From contig JAGANS010000015.1 in the NCBI GenBank assembly GCA_017624155.1, forward strand, positions 1 to 51,174: 51,174 nt of DNA, read 5' to 3'. Positions 40,565 to 50,936 of this stretch are shown here, piece after piece. Position 1 is the first letter of the stretch. The number at the start of each line of letters is the position of its first letter. The position numbers and the translations under genes were made by a program. The notes below the pieces were generated by a model. That model saw only the letters and a list, made by a program, of their open reading frames with translations. It had not been told where the DNA came from and ran no database searches. Source of the stretch: Muribaculaceae bacterium. GTDB lineage: Bacteria > Bacteroidota > Bacteroidia > Bacteroidales > Muribaculaceae.

Positions 40565-41881
40565 TCAGGATTTGTCGCGGAAGAAGAGGTTGACGGGTGA
40601 GCCGGAGAAGTCCCAGTGCTCGCGGATCTTGTTTTCGAGATAGCGGCGATAGGGTTCTTTGATCCACTGAGGCAGGTTGCAGAAGAAGATGAAAGTAGGT
40701 ATCTGTGCCTCCTTGAGCATGGTTATATACTTTATCTTGATGAACTTGCCTTTGTTGGATGGCGGCGGGAAGGCGTTGATGTCTTCCTGCAGCACGCGGT
40801 TGAGCTCGGAGGTGGGGATAGTGCGGCGGCGGTTCTTGTAGACGTCGACGGCGGTCTCGATCACCTTGTAGATGCGCTGTTTGGTGAGGGCGGAGCCGAA
40901 AATTATCGGGAAGTCGGTGAATGGGGCGAATCGCTCGCGGATGGTGTTCTCGAAGTGTCGGATGGCTGTCGGCGACTTGTCGGCGGCGATGTCCCATTTG
41001 TTTACGACCACCACGATGCCTTTCTTGTTGCGCTGGATGAGAGAGAATATGTTGACGTCCTGTGCCTCGATGCCGCGTGTGGCGTCGATGATGAGTATGC
41101 ATACGTCGGATGCCTCTATGGCGCGGATGGAGCGTATCACCGAGTAGTATTCGATGTCCTCGCTGACTTTGGTCTTCTTGCGGATGCCGGCGGTGTCGAC
41201 AAGGTAGAAGTCGAAGCCGAACTTGTCGTAGCGCGTGTATATCGAGTCGCGGGTGGTGCCGGCGATGTCGGTGACGATGTGTCGGTCTTCGCCGATGAAT
41301 GCGTTGATCAGCGACGACTTGCCGGCGTTGGGGCGGCCGACGATGGCAAATTTGGGTATGTCGTCGAGCTTCTCGGCCTGGTCGGGGTCGTCGGCGGGGA
41401 GATCCTTCACCACTTCATCGAGCAGATCGCCGGTGCCGTAGCCGTTGATGGCCGACACGGGGTAGGGGTCGCCGAGGCCCAGCGAGTAGAATTCGGGTAC
41501 GTTGTACACCCATTCGTTGGAGTCGACCTTGTTGGCGACGAGTATCACGGGCTTGTTGCTCTTGCGCAGTATCTCGGCCACGTGGTCGTCGAGGTCGGTG
41601 GTCCCGTTCATGGCGTCGACTACAAAGAGTATCACCTGGGCCTGTTCGATGGCGAGGTGTACCTGACGGTTGATCTCCGACTCGAAGATGTCGTCGGAGT
41701 TCACTACCCAGCCGCCGGTGTCGACGATGGAGAATTCCACGCCGTTCCAGTCGACCTTGCCGTACTGGCGGTCGCGGGTGGTGCCGGCTGTCGGATCGAC
41801 AATGGCGGTGCGGGTCTGTGTGAGGCGGTTGAAAAGGGTGGATTTGCCCACGTTGGGGCGCCCTACTATAGCTACAAGCAT
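40565..41881 (-). CDS. der: Ribosome-associated GTPase Der (EngA)
   Basis: A 438-residue protein with two tandem GTPase domains, the hallmark of Der. The first has [18 protein letters not shown] and NKVD; the second [22 protein letters not shown] and NKWD. A C-terminal KH-like domain follows (about residues 350-438). Der is essential for 50S assembly. A promoter box lies 40 bases upstream. It sits next to era, another ribosome-assembly GTPase. Confidence 0.97.
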   Translation of the reverse strand: MLVAIVGRPNVGKSTLFNRLTQTRTAIVDPTAGTTRDRQYGKVDWNGVEFSIVDTGGWVVNSDDIFESEINRQVHLAIEQAQVILFVVDAMNGTTDLDDHVAEILRKSNKPVILVANKVDSNEWVYNVPEFYSLGLGDPYPVSAINGYGTGDLLDEVVKDLPADDPDQAEKLDDIPKFAIVGRPNAGKSSLINAFIGEDRHIVTDIAGTTRDSIYTRYDKFGFDFYLVDTAGIRKKTKVSEDIEYYSVIRSIRAIEASDVCILIIDATRGIEAQDVNIFSLIQRNKKGIVVVVNKWDIAADKSPTAIRHFENTIRERFAPFTDFPIIFGSALTKQRIYKVIETAVDVYKNRRRTIPTSELNRVLQEDINAFPPPSNKGKFIKIKYITMLKEAQIPTFIFFCNLPQWIKEPYRRYLENKIREHWDFSGSPVNLFFRDKS

Positions 41882-41920
41882 TTATATGTCGGTTGAATGT
41901 TCGGAGTTGAATGTCGGGTA

Positions 41921-41928
41921 CAAAGGTA
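41921..41928 (-). promoter_or_regulatory. Promoter -7 box of der
   Basis: TACCTTTG on the minus strand, 40 bases before the der start codon and just after the end of era, so der can be transcribed separately from era. Confidence 0.6.
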
Positions 41929-41941
41929 CGAAAAAAATTCG

Positions 41942-42832
41942 TTATTCGATGTATCCGAACTGTTTGAGCTTGTTCTCGCGGTTGCGCCAGTTGGGCTCGA
42001 CCTTTACGAAGAGCTCGAGATATACGCTCTTGCCGAAGAACTTCTCGATGTCTTTGCGTGCCTCGGTGCCTACTTTCTTGAGCATCGAGCCGCCCTTGCC
42101 GATGAGGATGCCCTTCTGTGAGTCGCGCTCCACATATATCACGGCCATGATATGGATGGAATTGTCCTTCTCCTCGAATTTCTCGACGATGACCTCGGCC
42201 GAGTAGGGGACTTCCTTGTCATAATTGAGCAGGATCTTCTCGCGTATTATTTCGGTGACGAAGAATCGGGCGGGCTTGTCGGTGAGGGCGTCCTTGCCGA
42301 AGTATGGCTCACCCTCGGGCAGCAGCTCCACGATGCGGCGCATCAGGTTCTGCACGTTGAAGCCTTCCTTGGCCGATGTGGGGAATATCTCGGCGTCGGG
42401 CAGCATCTTGTGCCAGCGCTCCACGATTTCTTCGAGCTGTTTCTGGTCCTTGAGCAGGTCGATCTTGTTGATTACCAGCAGTACGGGCACCTTCTCGGCG
42501 GCAACGCGGGCGAGGAACTCTGCATTCTTGGTCGGGTCTTCCACCACGTCGGTCACATACAGCAGCTCGTCGGCGTCGGTGAGGGCGCCTTCCGAGAAGC
42601 TGAGCATGCTTTCCTGTAGTTTGTATTTTGGCGAGAGGACACCCGGGGTGTCGGAGAATACGATCTGATATTCGGGCGTGTTGACGATACCCATGATGCG
42701 GTGGCGGGTGGTCTGAGCCTTGGAGGTGATGATGCTGACGCGCTCGCCCACAAGGTCGTTCATGAGGGTCGACTTGCCTACGTTGGGATTGCCTACAATG
42801 TTTACGAATCCCGATTTATGTTTTGTTTCCAT
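41942..42832 (-). CDS. era: GTPase Era
   Basis: A 296-residue GTPase that binds 16S rRNA and matures the 30S subunit. The GTPase domain has [25 protein letters not shown] and NKID; the C-terminal KH domain has ERDSQKGILIGKGGSMLKKVGTEARKDIE, the KH signature. Length is normal. mutS ends 63 bases past the other side. A weak hairpin (about 42860-42885) lies between mutS and era. Confidence 0.97.
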   Translation of the reverse strand: METKHKSGFVNIVGNPNVGKSTLMNDLVGERVSIITSKAQTTRHRIMGIVNTPEYQIVFSDTPGVLSPKYKLQESMLSFSEGALTDADELLYVTDVVEDPTKNAEFLARVAAEKVPVLLVINKIDLLKDQKQLEEIVERWHKMLPDAEIFPTSAKEGFNVQNLMRRIVELLPEGEPYFGKDALTDKPARFFVTEIIREKILLNYDKEVPYSAEVIVEKFEEKDNSIHIMAVIYVERDSQKGILIGKGGSMLKKVGTEARKDIEKFFGKSVYLELFVKVEPNWRNRENKLKQFGYIE

Positions 42833-42895
42833 TATATCTGCGGTGTTTTATGTTAGTCGTGTCTATTTAAAACACGTCCGAAGGTCAAAATGTTA

Positions 42896-45520
42896 TCAGA
42901 ATTTGCCGGTAAGTATGCGGCGTATGTCGTTGAGTTTGGTAAGGGCCTGAAGGGGGGTGAGGTTGTCGATGTCGATGCCGAGAATCTCGTCGCGCACCTG
43001 CTCGAGCACGGGATCGTCGAGCTGAAAGAACGACAACTGCATGCCCGGGGTGGAATCGACGGATGCAAGAGCCGCGCGGGTGTCGCTCTCGGTGGCCGGC
43101 TGCCCGTCGCGGCGGTTGGCTTGCTCGAGCTGTCTGAGTACCTGGTCGGCCCGCTGAAGGATTGCGCGGGGCATGCCTGCGAGGCGCGCCACATGTATGC
43201 CGAAGGAGTGCTCGGAGCCTCCGGGAGCCAGTTTGCGCAGGAACACCACCTTGCCGTCGATCTCCTTTACGGACACGTTGACGTTGACGATGCGGTCGTG
43301 GGTGTTCTTCATCTCATTGAGCTCGTGATAGTGTGTGGCGAAGAGGGTCTTGGGATGCAGGTCCTGGTAGTCGTGGATATACTCGATGATGGCCCAGGCG
43401 ATGGATATGCCGTCGTAGGTGGATGTGCCGCGGCCCAGTTCGTCGAACAGTATCAGCGAGCGGCGCGACATGTTGTTGAGGATGGCGGCGGCCTCGTTCA
43501 TCTCGACCATGAAGGTGGATTCGCCGAGCGAAATGTTGTCGGATGCGCCCACGCGGGTGAAAATTTTGTCGACCACGCCGATCCGGGCGCTCTGTGCGGC
43601 CACGTAGCAGCCTGTCTGGGCCATGATGACGTTGAGGGCCGTCTGACGCAGCAGGGCCGATTTGCCCGACATGTTGGGGCCGGTGATCATCATTATCTGG
43701 TCGCTGTCGTTGTCGAGGGTGACACTGTTGCTTATGTACGGCTCGCCCGGGGGCAGCTGGCGCTCGATGACGGGGTGGCGGGCCTCCACCAGCTCGATGC
43801 GCAGAGAGTCGTCGACAACGGGGCGTGTGTAGTGGTTCTCGGCGGCCACGCGGGTGAATGCGTTGAGCACGTCGAGGCGCGCCAGTATCGAGGCGTCGAG
43901 CTTCAGCGCGCCCATAAATGAGTTGACAGCCGCCGTCAGCTCGGCGTAGAGCCGCGCCTGTATCGTCTCCATCTTGTCCTGGGCCGAGAGAATCTTCTCC
44001 TCGTATTCCTTGAGTTCCTGGGTGATGTATCGCTCGGCGTTGACGAGGGTCTGCTTGCGGATCCACTCCGGCGGCACCTTGTCGCGGTGCGTGTTGGTGA
44101 CCTCGATGTAGTAGCCGAATACGTTGTTGTATCCTATCTTGAGCGAACTGATGCCGGTGGCCTTGCTCTCACGGGCCTGTATCTGCAGAAGGTAATCCTT
44201 GCCCGAGTATGCTATGGCGCGCAGGTCGTCGAGTTCGGCGTCGACGCCGGAGCGGATATAGTCGCCCTTGGCCGAAGCATCCTCTGTTATCTCGCGGGCG
44301 ATGCGGTCGCGTATCGAGGCACAGGGGTTGAGTTGCTCGCCCATCGAGCGCAGCGAGGGGTCGGATGAACGCAGGCACATTTCCTTGACAGGCGGTATCT
44401 GGTCGAGGGCGTTGCGTATCTGGAGCATGTCGCGCGGAGTGGCGCGCTCCGAGGCCACCTTCGACAGCAGGCGCTCCAGATCGCCCACGCGCAGCAGGCA
44501 GTCGGCGATATCGTCGCGGTCGTCGGGAGCCTTGAAGAATGCCTCCACCACGTTGAGTCGTTCGTTGATGGCTTTGGGATCCTTGAGCGGGAAGAGCAGC
44601 CAGCGGTGCAGCAGGCGCGACCCCATGGGTGTGACGGTGCGGTCGAGCACATCGAGCAGGCTTTTGCCGTCCTCGTCAAGAGCGCTCACCAGCTCGAGAT
44701 TACGCACCGTGAAGCGGTCGAGGCGCACGTAGCGTTCCTCTTCGATGCGCGATATGCCGGTGATATGGCTCAGGCGGGTGTGCTGGGTTATGTCGAGGTA
44801 GTGGAGCACGGCACCCGCGGCCACGATGGCATCGGTCATGCCGTGGAGGCCGAATCCCTTGAGCGAAGCCGTGCCAAACAGTGTGCGCAGCCGCTCATTC
44901 GCGGCATCAGGTGTGAACAGCCATTCGTCGAGCTCGGTGATAAGGTAGCGTTCGGTGAGCGTCTCGGCGACTCGCGCTTTGAGACCCCGCTGCACCAGTA
45001 GCTCCTTGGGCGCCATGTTGGCCATGATCTTGTCCACATAGTCGGCCGAACCCTCGGCGGCGAGAAACTCGCCGGTGGATATGTCGAGAAATGCGATGCC
45101 AACCTTGCTCTTGCCGAAGTGGATGGAGCCGAGGAAGTTGTTCTCGCGGTGCGACAGCACATTGTCGTTGAGGGCCACGCCCGGAGTCACCAGCTCGGTG
45201 ATGCCGCGCTTCACCAGCTTCTTGGTGAGTTTCGGATCCTCGAGCTGCTCACAGATTGCCACGCGTTTGCCGGCGCGCACCAGCTTTGGCAGGTAGGTGT
45301 CCAGGGCGTGGTGGGGAAATCCGGCGAGCTCGACATGCTGAGCGGCGCCGTTGGCGCGGCGTGTGAGAGTGATGCCGAGTATCTCGGAGGCGGTGATGGC
45401 ATCGTCGGAGAAAGTTTCGTAGAAGTCGCCCACACGGAACAGCAGCACCGCGTCGGGATGCTTCTGCTTCATCTCAAAATACTGCTTCATCAGCGGCGTT
45501 TCCACTACTTTCTTTGCCAT
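42896..45520 (-). CDS. mutS: DNA mismatch repair protein MutS
   Basis: An 874-residue MutS1. The N-terminal mismatch-binding domain has the GxFYE-like [12 protein letters not shown] near residue 30. Connector, lever and clamp domains follow, then the ATPase with [13 protein letters not shown] near residue 613, and [12 protein letters not shown]. It recognises mismatches and starts repair with MutL. The promoter at 45544-45574 overlaps the stop region of the four-helix protein gene, and the 9-bp minisatellite lies about 20 bases further upstream. Confidence 0.98.
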   Translation of the reverse strand: MAKKVVETPLMKQYFEMKQKHPDAVLLFRVGDFYETFSDDAITASEILGITLTRRANGAAQHVELAGFPHHALDTYLPKLVRAGKRVAICEQLEDPKLTKKLVKRGITELVTPGVALNDNVLSHRENNFLGSIHFGKSKVGIAFLDISTGEFLAAEGSADYVDKIMANMAPKELLVQRGLKARVAETLTERYLITELDEWLFTPDAANERLRTLFGTASLKGFGLHGMTDAIVAAGAVLHYLDITQHTRLSHITGISRIEEERYVRLDRFTVRNLELVSALDEDGKSLLDVLDRTVTPMGSRLLHRWLLFPLKDPKAINERLNVVEAFFKAPDDRDDIADCLLRVGDLERLLSKVASERATPRDMLQIRNALDQIPPVKEMCLRSSDPSLRSMGEQLNPCASIRDRIAREITEDASAKGDYIRSGVDAELDDLRAIAYSGKDYLLQIQARESKATGISSLKIGYNNVFGYYIEVTNTHRDKVPPEWIRKQTLVNAERYITQELKEYEEKILSAQDKMETIQARLYAELTAAVNSFMGALKLDASILARLDVLNAFTRVAAENHYTRPVVDDSLRIELVEARHPVIERQLPPGEPYISNSVTLDNDSDQIMMITGPNMSGKSALLRQTALNVIMAQTGCYVAAQSARIGVVDKIFTRVGASDNISLGESTFMVEMNEAAAILNNMSRRSLILFDELGRGTSTYDGISIAWAIIEYIHDYQDLHPKTLFATHYHELNEMKNTHDRIVNVNVSVKEIDGKVVFLRKLAPGGSEHSFGIHVARLAGMPRAILQRADQVLRQLEQANRRDGQPATESDTRAALASVDSTPGMQLSFFQLDDPVLEQVRDEILGIDIDNLTPLQALTKLNDIRRILTGKF

Positions 45521-45543
45521 CTTGTCGAATATTAAAAATCAAG

Positions 45544-45574
45544 CAAAGTTAGCAAAAACCTGCGAAAGAATCAA
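45544..45574 (-). promoter_or_regulatory. Promoter of mutS
   Basis: On the minus strand TTG (45572-45574), 20 bases, then TAACTTTG (45544-45551), 24 bases before the mutS start codon. Confidence 0.75.
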
Positions 45575-45582
45575 GCGCGAGG

Positions 45583-46200
45583 TTAATCATTTTGAGTATT
45601 CGGAGAACTCTGAGAACTCGGAGCACTCCGAGAGCTCTGAGTACTCTGAGTTCTCCACTCCTGTCTGTGTTCGCGCCGGGCTGCCGACATTTGCTCGCGT
45701 ATGCCTCCTTGTTGCAGGAAGTCTTGTTTTTGCCTTTCGATAAGTCGATACAGCAATACATCTGCTTGATGAATCAGTATAATGCAAATGTTGGCGACCG
45801 TTTCATCACTACGTATTTCTACGGCCTTACGATAAAATTCGCTGTCGCTGTGTGCTTTGCAAACGCGGCGCGTCTGCTGCGCTTTCTCACTGTCCTTGTC
45901 CCATGTTTCAAGGCTGCGGACACGAAGGTAATCTTCATAGTCGAGCAACAGTTCCTGTAGACTCGCTTTCGCTACATTGGTGAGCTTTATTTCTGTTTCT
46001 TTTGATGTGGACCCCGCGGCACTTCCCTCGGCGATATTCTGTTTTCCTGAGCGGGCAGCCTGCAACATCTGATCAGCTGTGCGGTCACCCTTATGAAGAA
46101 ATCTTTTTATAAAAATATAAGTAATGTCGTAGATTATCTCAGCGACCTTAAATGCCCGCAGGTTTTTATAAAATCCCTTTTGTGGAATAAACTCGTTCAT
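45583..46200 (-). CDS. Four-helix-bundle (S23-related) protein with a repeat-encoded tail
   Basis: A 205-residue protein whose first 165 residues resemble the Bacteroidota four-helix-bundle family related to 23S rRNA intervening-sequence proteins, with AARSGKQNIAEGSAAGSTSKETEIKL near residues 49-74 and LRVRSLETWD. The last 22 residues (TQSTQSSRSAPSSQSSPNTQND) are encoded by a 9-bp minisatellite and look like a tail that varies in length. It starts 4 bases after porU ends and is probably co-transcribed with it. Function unknown. Confidence 0.8.
   Translation of the reverse strand: MNEFIPQKGFYKNLRAFKVAEIIYDITYIFIKRFLHKGDRTADQMLQAARSGKQNIAEGSAAGSTSKETEIKLTNVAKASLQELLLDYEDYLRVRSLETWDKDSEKAQQTRRVCKAHSDSEFYRKAVEIRSDETVANICIILIHQADVLLYRLIERQKQDFLQQGGIREQMSAARREHRQEWRTQSTQSSRSAPSSQSSPNTQND
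45593..45657. repeat. 9-bp minisatellite, seven units
   Basis: On the minus strand seven units follow the pattern GAG-NNC-TCN (for example GAGAACTCA, GAGTACTCA, GAGCTCTCG, GAGTGCTCC). The unit length keeps the reading frame, and all minus frames stay open across it. It encodes the end of the four-helix protein and lies about 20 bases upstream of the mutS -33 box. Confidence 0.9.
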
Positions 46201-46204
46201 CGGC

Positions 46205-49200
46205 TCAGTTGGTCACGGCGATGCGGCGCGATGCGGTTTCGTAGTGGGTGTTGTCGGTGGTGACGGATGCGCGGTAGAGGTAGATGCCGCGCTGCACGCG
46301 GCGACCTGAGTAGTCGGTGAGATCCCATGTTACAGGGGTGGAAAGATCCATGTCACTCATGCCCTTGACGGTGGAGTCCCACACGGGGTGGCCCATGAGG
46401 TCGTATACGGTGACGGTCACCTGCATGAGGTTCTCCGGGCGGTCGTGGCGCACGTAGAAGTTGGCAGCGGTCGAGGCCGGGTTGGCATCGGTATATACGT
46501 CGAATATGCGGGGCGCCAGGTCTTCGGTGACAGTGAAGCTGATGGTGCGCGACACCGGATTGCCCGAGGTGTCGAAGGCACGCAGGCGCAGGGTGTGAGG
46601 TCCCTTGACGATGTTGTCGAACGGATAGTTGATTGTACCCGAGGGCGAGCCGTCGGGCGAGGGAGTATAGTAGGCGTTGACGTCGGCGTAGGTGGTGCGG
46701 TCGTCGAGGGTGAGGGTGATCTGGCGGCCGATGCCGGCCTTGGACAGGTTGATGCCCACGTTGTCGCTGAGGGTGGCGATGAGCATCGGCGATGTATTCA
46801 CGAACTCGCCCTCGGTGAAGCCGTCGTGATTGAGATACATCGTCTCGATGACGGGCGCGATGGTGTCGGGGCGCTCCGGTTCGTCGAAACCGTAGACATA
46901 GAAGTCGCGGTTGGCTCCGATGGCCTCGGCGGCCGAGTTTGTGGCGTAGGCATACATCGACAGTGTGGCCGGGCGGAAGTTGTCGGCCACCATATCGGGC
47001 ATGGCCATGCTGAGGGTGAACTCGCCCTTCGATACCCGGGCCGAACCGGTGTACAGTTTGTCGCCCTGAGTGTCGAATGTCTCCACCGAGCCCTTGCCGT
47101 AGCCGTTGGTCACCACTGAGCGCAGGGCGTCGAAGAGCTCTACGTTCACCACGCCGTCAAAGTCGGTGAGTGGCGAGCCGTCGGGGCCGATGATGCGGCC
47201 CGCGAGGGTGGCGTTGGACATGGCGCCTATGGTTATCTGATCGTCGATGTCGACCTTATGGCCGTTGATGGTGAGAAGCTCCACGACATTGTCGGGCGAG
47301 GCGGGACGCATGGCCGGGTCTCCCATGAACACGAAGCGCAGGCGGTTGGGGTTGGAGCGGTGCTCGCCGGCCGAGTTGCGGATGTCATTTTTGGCGCGGC
47401 GGTATATCTCGCCGGCGGTGAGCAGGCGTCCGTCGATGTCGCGTTGCAGGGTGTGGCGTCCCATCGCGCTCAGGAAGTAGTCGTTGTCGGATATGTACAC
47501 CGGGCGAGTGGCGCTTATCATGCCGATGGCTCCGCCGTAGCGCTCCTTGTACATGATTTCGCCACCCGAGATGGTCTCGGAGTCCCAGCGCAGGAAGTCG
47601 CAGGTCGAGGCTACTACAAATGGCACGTTGCGCAGGTACATCGAGTTGATGTCCTCGAATGTGAGCATGCCGTCGCCGGTCCACGAATGGTTGTTGGCAT
47701 GTCCGGTGAAGAACCACCATGTGACGCCTTCCTCCAGGCCGCGGAACATCTCTTTGCGGGCCTCGGGATAGGTGCCCCCGATGCGGTCGTAGGCGTCGAT
47801 GTATATCTTGCTGATGATGTGCTGCTGGCCCTCGGTGTCGAGCATATAGCCTGTCATACGCTCGGCCTGCTGCAGGTGCACGCCGTTGTCCTCGTCATCG
47901 GCCAGGACGATGAGGCGGTTTTTCCAACCGGTCTTCTTCGACTTGGTGATGTATTGCTCGAGTTTGTCGATAAGCTCGTCGCCCTCCGATGCCGACAGCA
48001 GGGGTATGCGCCCCACGGCCACACACAGGTCGTCGAGGCCGTGGTCGCGGCCCGAGCCGTCGGCGAGCATGGCTATGAAGTCGTCGGTGCCATAGCCGTC
48101 GTTGTCGCTCATGGCCAGACGGGCATTGCCCGACAGCCACCAGGGTACCGTACCGGCGCTGAGGCGGCGCGACGATTCGAGTATCATGCGGTGGTCGAGC
48201 GTGGTGCGGCCCATCAGCAGCACGTAGCGCAGGGGGCGCCCGGCCTCGTTGCCGCGGTCGTACATCATCTTGAGATACTTGCGGATGCCCGACACATCGG
48301 GCGAGCCCGACGAAAATTCGTTATATATCAGCGCCGGGTCGACGATGCTGACCCGCAGCGAGTCGTGGCGGGCGTGCAGGTCGGCGATGCGCTGTGCCTG
48401 CTGCCGGTAGGCCGGAGCCGACAGGATGAGCATGTCGGGCGCGTCGACAGCGGGCTGATGGAGATTCTGCGCGGCCACTGTCCCCTCGTATACGGGCTGT
48501 GGCAGCGATGCTCCCGGGCGCCATGCCGCATAGGCGCGTGTGCCGCTGCGCGATACGCTCCAGGCCATCCGTCCCGAGGCGTCCTTGCGGGCGTCCACGC
48601 GCTCGATGCGTGCCGGGTCGGTCACATCCCATATCCGGGTGTCGGTGCCCTTGCTGTCGAATGTCAGGGCCGGTCCGGCCGCCCAGAAGTCGACATAGCC
48701 CGTGGCATCCATCTCCAGGCGTCGCACATAATTGACCGATATATAGTCGAGGTTGGCCTTCTCGGCCACGCGCCCGGGGGTATAGCGCACCTCCAGGCGG
48801 AATCCGTCGGCCGATGCCGGCGTGAACGTGTGGCGTGTGGTACCTACCGAGCCGTGCACATAGTGGCTGCTCGATGTGGCCGCAAGGCGGTCGGATGCCA
48901 CTTCGGGCAGAGCTGTGCCGTCGGCCGAGAAACTGAGTGTGGACGTTGATCCCTGATGGTTGTGGAAAAACTGGCACTCAAACCATACAGGCTCATCGGC
49001 CACGCGTCCCGGTGTTCTGAAATCGTAGCTGCGCGCGGGCGTAAACCTGAAATCCTCGCCCACAAACAGTGCTCCGGCCTCGGAGGCCAGCACGCCGTCC
49101 TGCTCGTGATGCAGCCGGGCGTAGCCTGTCGACCGTGCCCCGTCGGCATCGGCACCCACACCTGTGGCAGGTATGGCCGGGTTGTCGCCGTCGGTAGCCT

Positions 49201-49627
49201 CGGTGATGAAATAGTAGCCCCGTGTAGTGTAGATATTGCTCTCGCGGTGACAGTACTGGCCGCTTGAGTTGACCCATGTGTCGGGGCCGGCGGCATAGAA
49301 CACTACGCCGGCATCGGTCACCTCCGAGGCTATGCGGGGCAGATCGTCGATGTAGGTATCCTGAGCGAGGATGTCGGATATGCGACGGCCGCCGTAGCCA
49401 TATACGCGCACGCGCGACGGATCGGCAAAGCCCCATTGGCGCAGTGCGGCTGTCGGCAGCAGATGCAGCCCCGAGTGGTCGACACTCACCTTGACCCAGC
49501 GGCCCGAGGCAAGCACCGATTGCTGCGCATAGGTGCCGGCGTCGAAGGCGGCCATGCGTGGCGCCGCGCCGCCGAGAAATATCGCCAGCACGGCGATGAG
49601 GACAGATATATGTAGAAATTTCGGCAT
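46205..49627 (-). CDS. porU: Type IX secretion sortase PorU (peptidase family C25)
   Basis: A 1140-residue outer-membrane-associated sortase. It removes the C-terminal domains of T9SS cargo and links the proteins to surface lipopolysaccharide. A signal peptide (about residues 1-26) is followed by a beta-rich prodomain. The gingipain-like C25 domain has WWFFTGHANNHSW with the catalytic His near residue 645 and VASTCDFLRWDSE with the catalytic Cys near 674. The C-terminal 90 residues form a CTD-like beta sandwich ending GIYLYRASV...RRIAVTN. The substrate at 5490-6902 carries the matching sorting domain. Length fits PorU. Confidence 0.93.
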   Translation of the reverse strand: MPKFLHISVLIAVLAIFLGGAAPRMAAFDAGTYAQQSVLASGRWVKVSVDHSGLHLLPTAALRQWGFADPSRVRVYGYGGRRISDILAQDTYIDDLPRIASEVTDAGVVFYAAGPDTWVNSSGQYCHRESNIYTTRGYYFITEATDGDNPAIPATGVGADADGARSTGYARLHHEQDGVLASEAGALFVGEDFRFTPARSYDFRTPGRVADEPVWFECQFFHNHQGSTSTLSFSADGTALPEVASDRLAATSSSHYVHGSVGTTRHTFTPASADGFRLEVRYTPGRVAEKANLDYISVNYVRRLEMDATGYVDFWAAGPALTFDSKGTDTRIWDVTDPARIERVDARKDASGRMAWSVSRSGTRAYAAWRPGASLPQPVYEGTVAAQNLHQPAVDAPDMLILSAPAYRQQAQRIADLHARHDSLRVSIVDPALIYNEFSSGSPDVSGIRKYLKMMYDRGNEAGRPLRYVLLMGRTTLDHRMILESSRRLSAGTVPWWLSGNARLAMSDNDGYGTDDFIAMLADGSGRDHGLDDLCVAVGRIPLLSASEGDELIDKLEQYITKSKKTGWKNRLIVLADDEDNGVHLQQAERMTGYMLDTEGQQHIISKIYIDAYDRIGGTYPEARKEMFRGLEEGVTWWFFTGHANNHSWTGDGMLTFEDINSMYLRNVPFVVASTCDFLRWDSETISGGEIMYKERYGGAIGMISATRPVYISDNDYFLSAMGRHTLQRDIDGRLLTAGEIYRRAKNDIRNSAGEHRSNPNRLRFVFMGDPAMRPASPDNVVELLTINGHKVDIDDQITIGAMSNATLAGRIIGPDGSPLTDFDGVVNVELFDALRSVVTNGYGKGSVETFDTQGDKLYTGSARVSKGEFTLSMAMPDMVADNFRPATLSMYAYATNSAAEAIGANRDFYVYGFDEPERPDTIAPVIETMYLNHDGFTEGEFVNTSPMLIATLSDNVGINLSKAGIGRQITLTLDDRTTYADVNAYYTPSPDGSPSGTINYPFDNIVKGPHTLRLRAFDTSGNPVSRTISFTVTEDLAPRIFDVYTDANPASTAANFYVRHDRPENLMQVTVTVYDLMGHPVWDSTVKGMSDMDLSTPVTWDLTDYSGRRVQRGIYLYRASVTTDNTHYETASRRIAVTN

Positions 49628-49740
49628 GTCAGAAACGATTGGTCAAAAAGAGTCAGAAAGTATAACGTGCCGGAGCGGCAATTTATTGTGTCACAAGCGG
49701 CTCAGAAGCGCTATGTGCTCCTTCCATTCGGCCACAAATG

Positions 49741-49748
49741 CAAATATA
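49741..49748 (-). promoter_or_regulatory. Possible porU -7 box
   Basis: TATATTTG on the minus strand, about 115 bases before the porU start. No well-spaced -33 element was found. The leader between (49628-49740) shows no clear structure. Confidence 0.4.
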
Positions 49749-49883
49749 GCGATTTTATGGCAACCCTCCTCGGTCATTTCACCATTATTGGCCGATGGGG
49801 CGGCTTTGGAAACCTTCGTTGAGTTAATGCCGGTTAAAATAATTAAAAATAGTTAAGTTTTTTATAATTAACCAAATTCGTTG

Positions 49884-49891
49884 TAACTTTG
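49884..49891 (+). promoter_or_regulatory. Promoter -7 box of a candidate small RNA
   Basis: TAACTTTG, with a T-rich stretch (49857-49863) about 20 bases upstream in the -33 position. No plus-strand gene follows. Confidence 0.55.
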
Positions 49892-49892
49892 T

Positions 49893-49975
49893 ATCGGTCA
49901 GTTTTCCCCAAACTGGCCATAAGTGAATCATAGGTTAGAGATGCAACGGCTCGTGAGAGTAGTTGCATTTTGTCG
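49893..49975 (+). ncRNA. Candidate small RNA of about 80 nt
   Basis: After the promoter box come a 9-bp hairpin with one wobble pair (49896-49904 with 49910-49918, loop TCCCC) and a 7-bp hairpin ATGCAAC/GTTGCAT (49941-49947 with 49962-49968) followed by TTTTG. The interval from 49628 to 50039 has no protein gene. No family recognised. The 5' end is estimated from the promoter and the 3' T-tract is short. Confidence 0.45.
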
Positions 49976-49980
49976 TTAAA

Positions 49981-50020
49981 CACACCGCGTCCCGGACGAT
50001 TCAGCCCGGGACGCGGTGTG
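49981..50020 (-). terminator. Terminator of lpxA
   Basis: A perfect 15-bp GC-rich inverted repeat (49981-49995 and 50006-50020) 20 bases past the lpxA stop; on the minus strand TTTAACG follows. It may also end read-through from the plus-strand small RNA. Confidence 0.75.
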
Positions 50021-50039
50021 TATGAGACGTAGCGGCGCA

Positions 50040-50825
50040 TCAGTCGTCGAAGCGGTTGCCGACGATGCGGGAGTTGTTGCTGCGGATGAAGTCGAGGATT
50101 TCGTCGCGGATGGGCGAGGGCTCGATGTCGGCCTCGATGCGCACCAGGGCGTTGTAGAGCGAAGTGCCCGACTGGTAGATGTGGCGGTAGGCCTTGGCGA
50201 TGTCGTCGACCTGCTCGGGCGTGTATTTGGCGTGCTTGGTGAGGATTATCGAGTTGACTCCATAGTAGGTGGCCGGATTGTGGGCGATGATGATGAACGG
50301 CGGCACGTTGGACGATATGCGGCAGCCGCCCTTCACCAGGACGAAGGAGCCTACATGTACGCCCTCGTGGAGGATCACGTTGCTCGACAGGATCGAGCCG
50401 TGCTCCACATGCACGTTGCCGGCGATGGTGACGCCGTTGCCCAGCACGCAGCGCTCGTTGATGTGTGTGTCGTGGCCGATGTGCGAGTTGGCCATGATCC
50501 AGCAGTCCGAGTCGATGCGGGTGCCTCCCTCGGGGGTTATGCCGCGGTTGATTATCACGTGCTCGCGTATCACGCAGTTGTCGCCGATGTAGCAGTATGT
50601 GTCCTGACCTTTCCAGCGGAAGTCCTGCGGGTCGGCGCTGATGATTGCGCCCTGATATACTTTGGTGTTCTGGCCGATGCGGGCGCCCTTCATGATGGAG
50701 GCGTAGGGCATGATTTCGCAGCGGTCGCCGATCTCGACGTCCTTGTCGATGAAGGCGAATGGATGGATGGTGACGTCGTTGCCGAGTTTGGCGGCGGGGT
50801 CGACGTAGGCAAGCGGGCTGATCAT
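50040..50825 (-). CDS. lpxA: UDP-N-acetylglucosamine acyltransferase (lipid A synthesis)
   Basis: A 261-residue left-handed beta-helix enzyme that transfers a 3-hydroxyacyl chain to UDP-GlcNAc, the first step of lipid A synthesis. Hexapeptide repeats run from AKLGNDVTIHPFAFIDKDVEIG onward, and the region VIREHVIINRG contains the catalytic His of the family. The C-terminal helical part (about residues 190-261) binds acyl-ACP. Length is normal. It stands alone here rather than in an lpxD/fabZ operon, with its own promoter-like box at 50865-50872. Confidence 0.95.
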   Translation of the reverse strand: MISPLAYVDPAAKLGNDVTIHPFAFIDKDVEIGDRCEIMPYASIMKGARIGQNTKVYQGAIISADPQDFRWKGQDTYCYIGDNCVIREHVIINRGITPEGGTRIDSDCWIMANSHIGHDTHINERCVLGNGVTIAGNVHVEHGSILSSNVILHEGVHVGSFVLVKGGCRISSNVPPFIIIAHNPATYYGVNSIILTKHAKYTPEQVDDIAKAYRHIYQSGTSLYNALVRIEADIEPSPIRDEILDFIRSNNSRIVGNRFDD

Positions 50826-50864
50826 ATAATTGCGTTTTTGGAGGTTGTTAGATTTTGGTTATTG

Positions 50865-50872
50865 CAAAATTA
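50865..50872 (-). promoter_or_regulatory. Promoter -7 box of lpxA
   Basis: TAATTTTG on the minus strand, 39 bases before the start codon. No clear -33 element. Confidence 0.5.
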
Positions 50873-50936
50873 ATAAAAAATTTGATTCATGAAATGTTCA
50901 TGCGAAAAAAACGCAAAAATAATCAGCCTATGGGAT

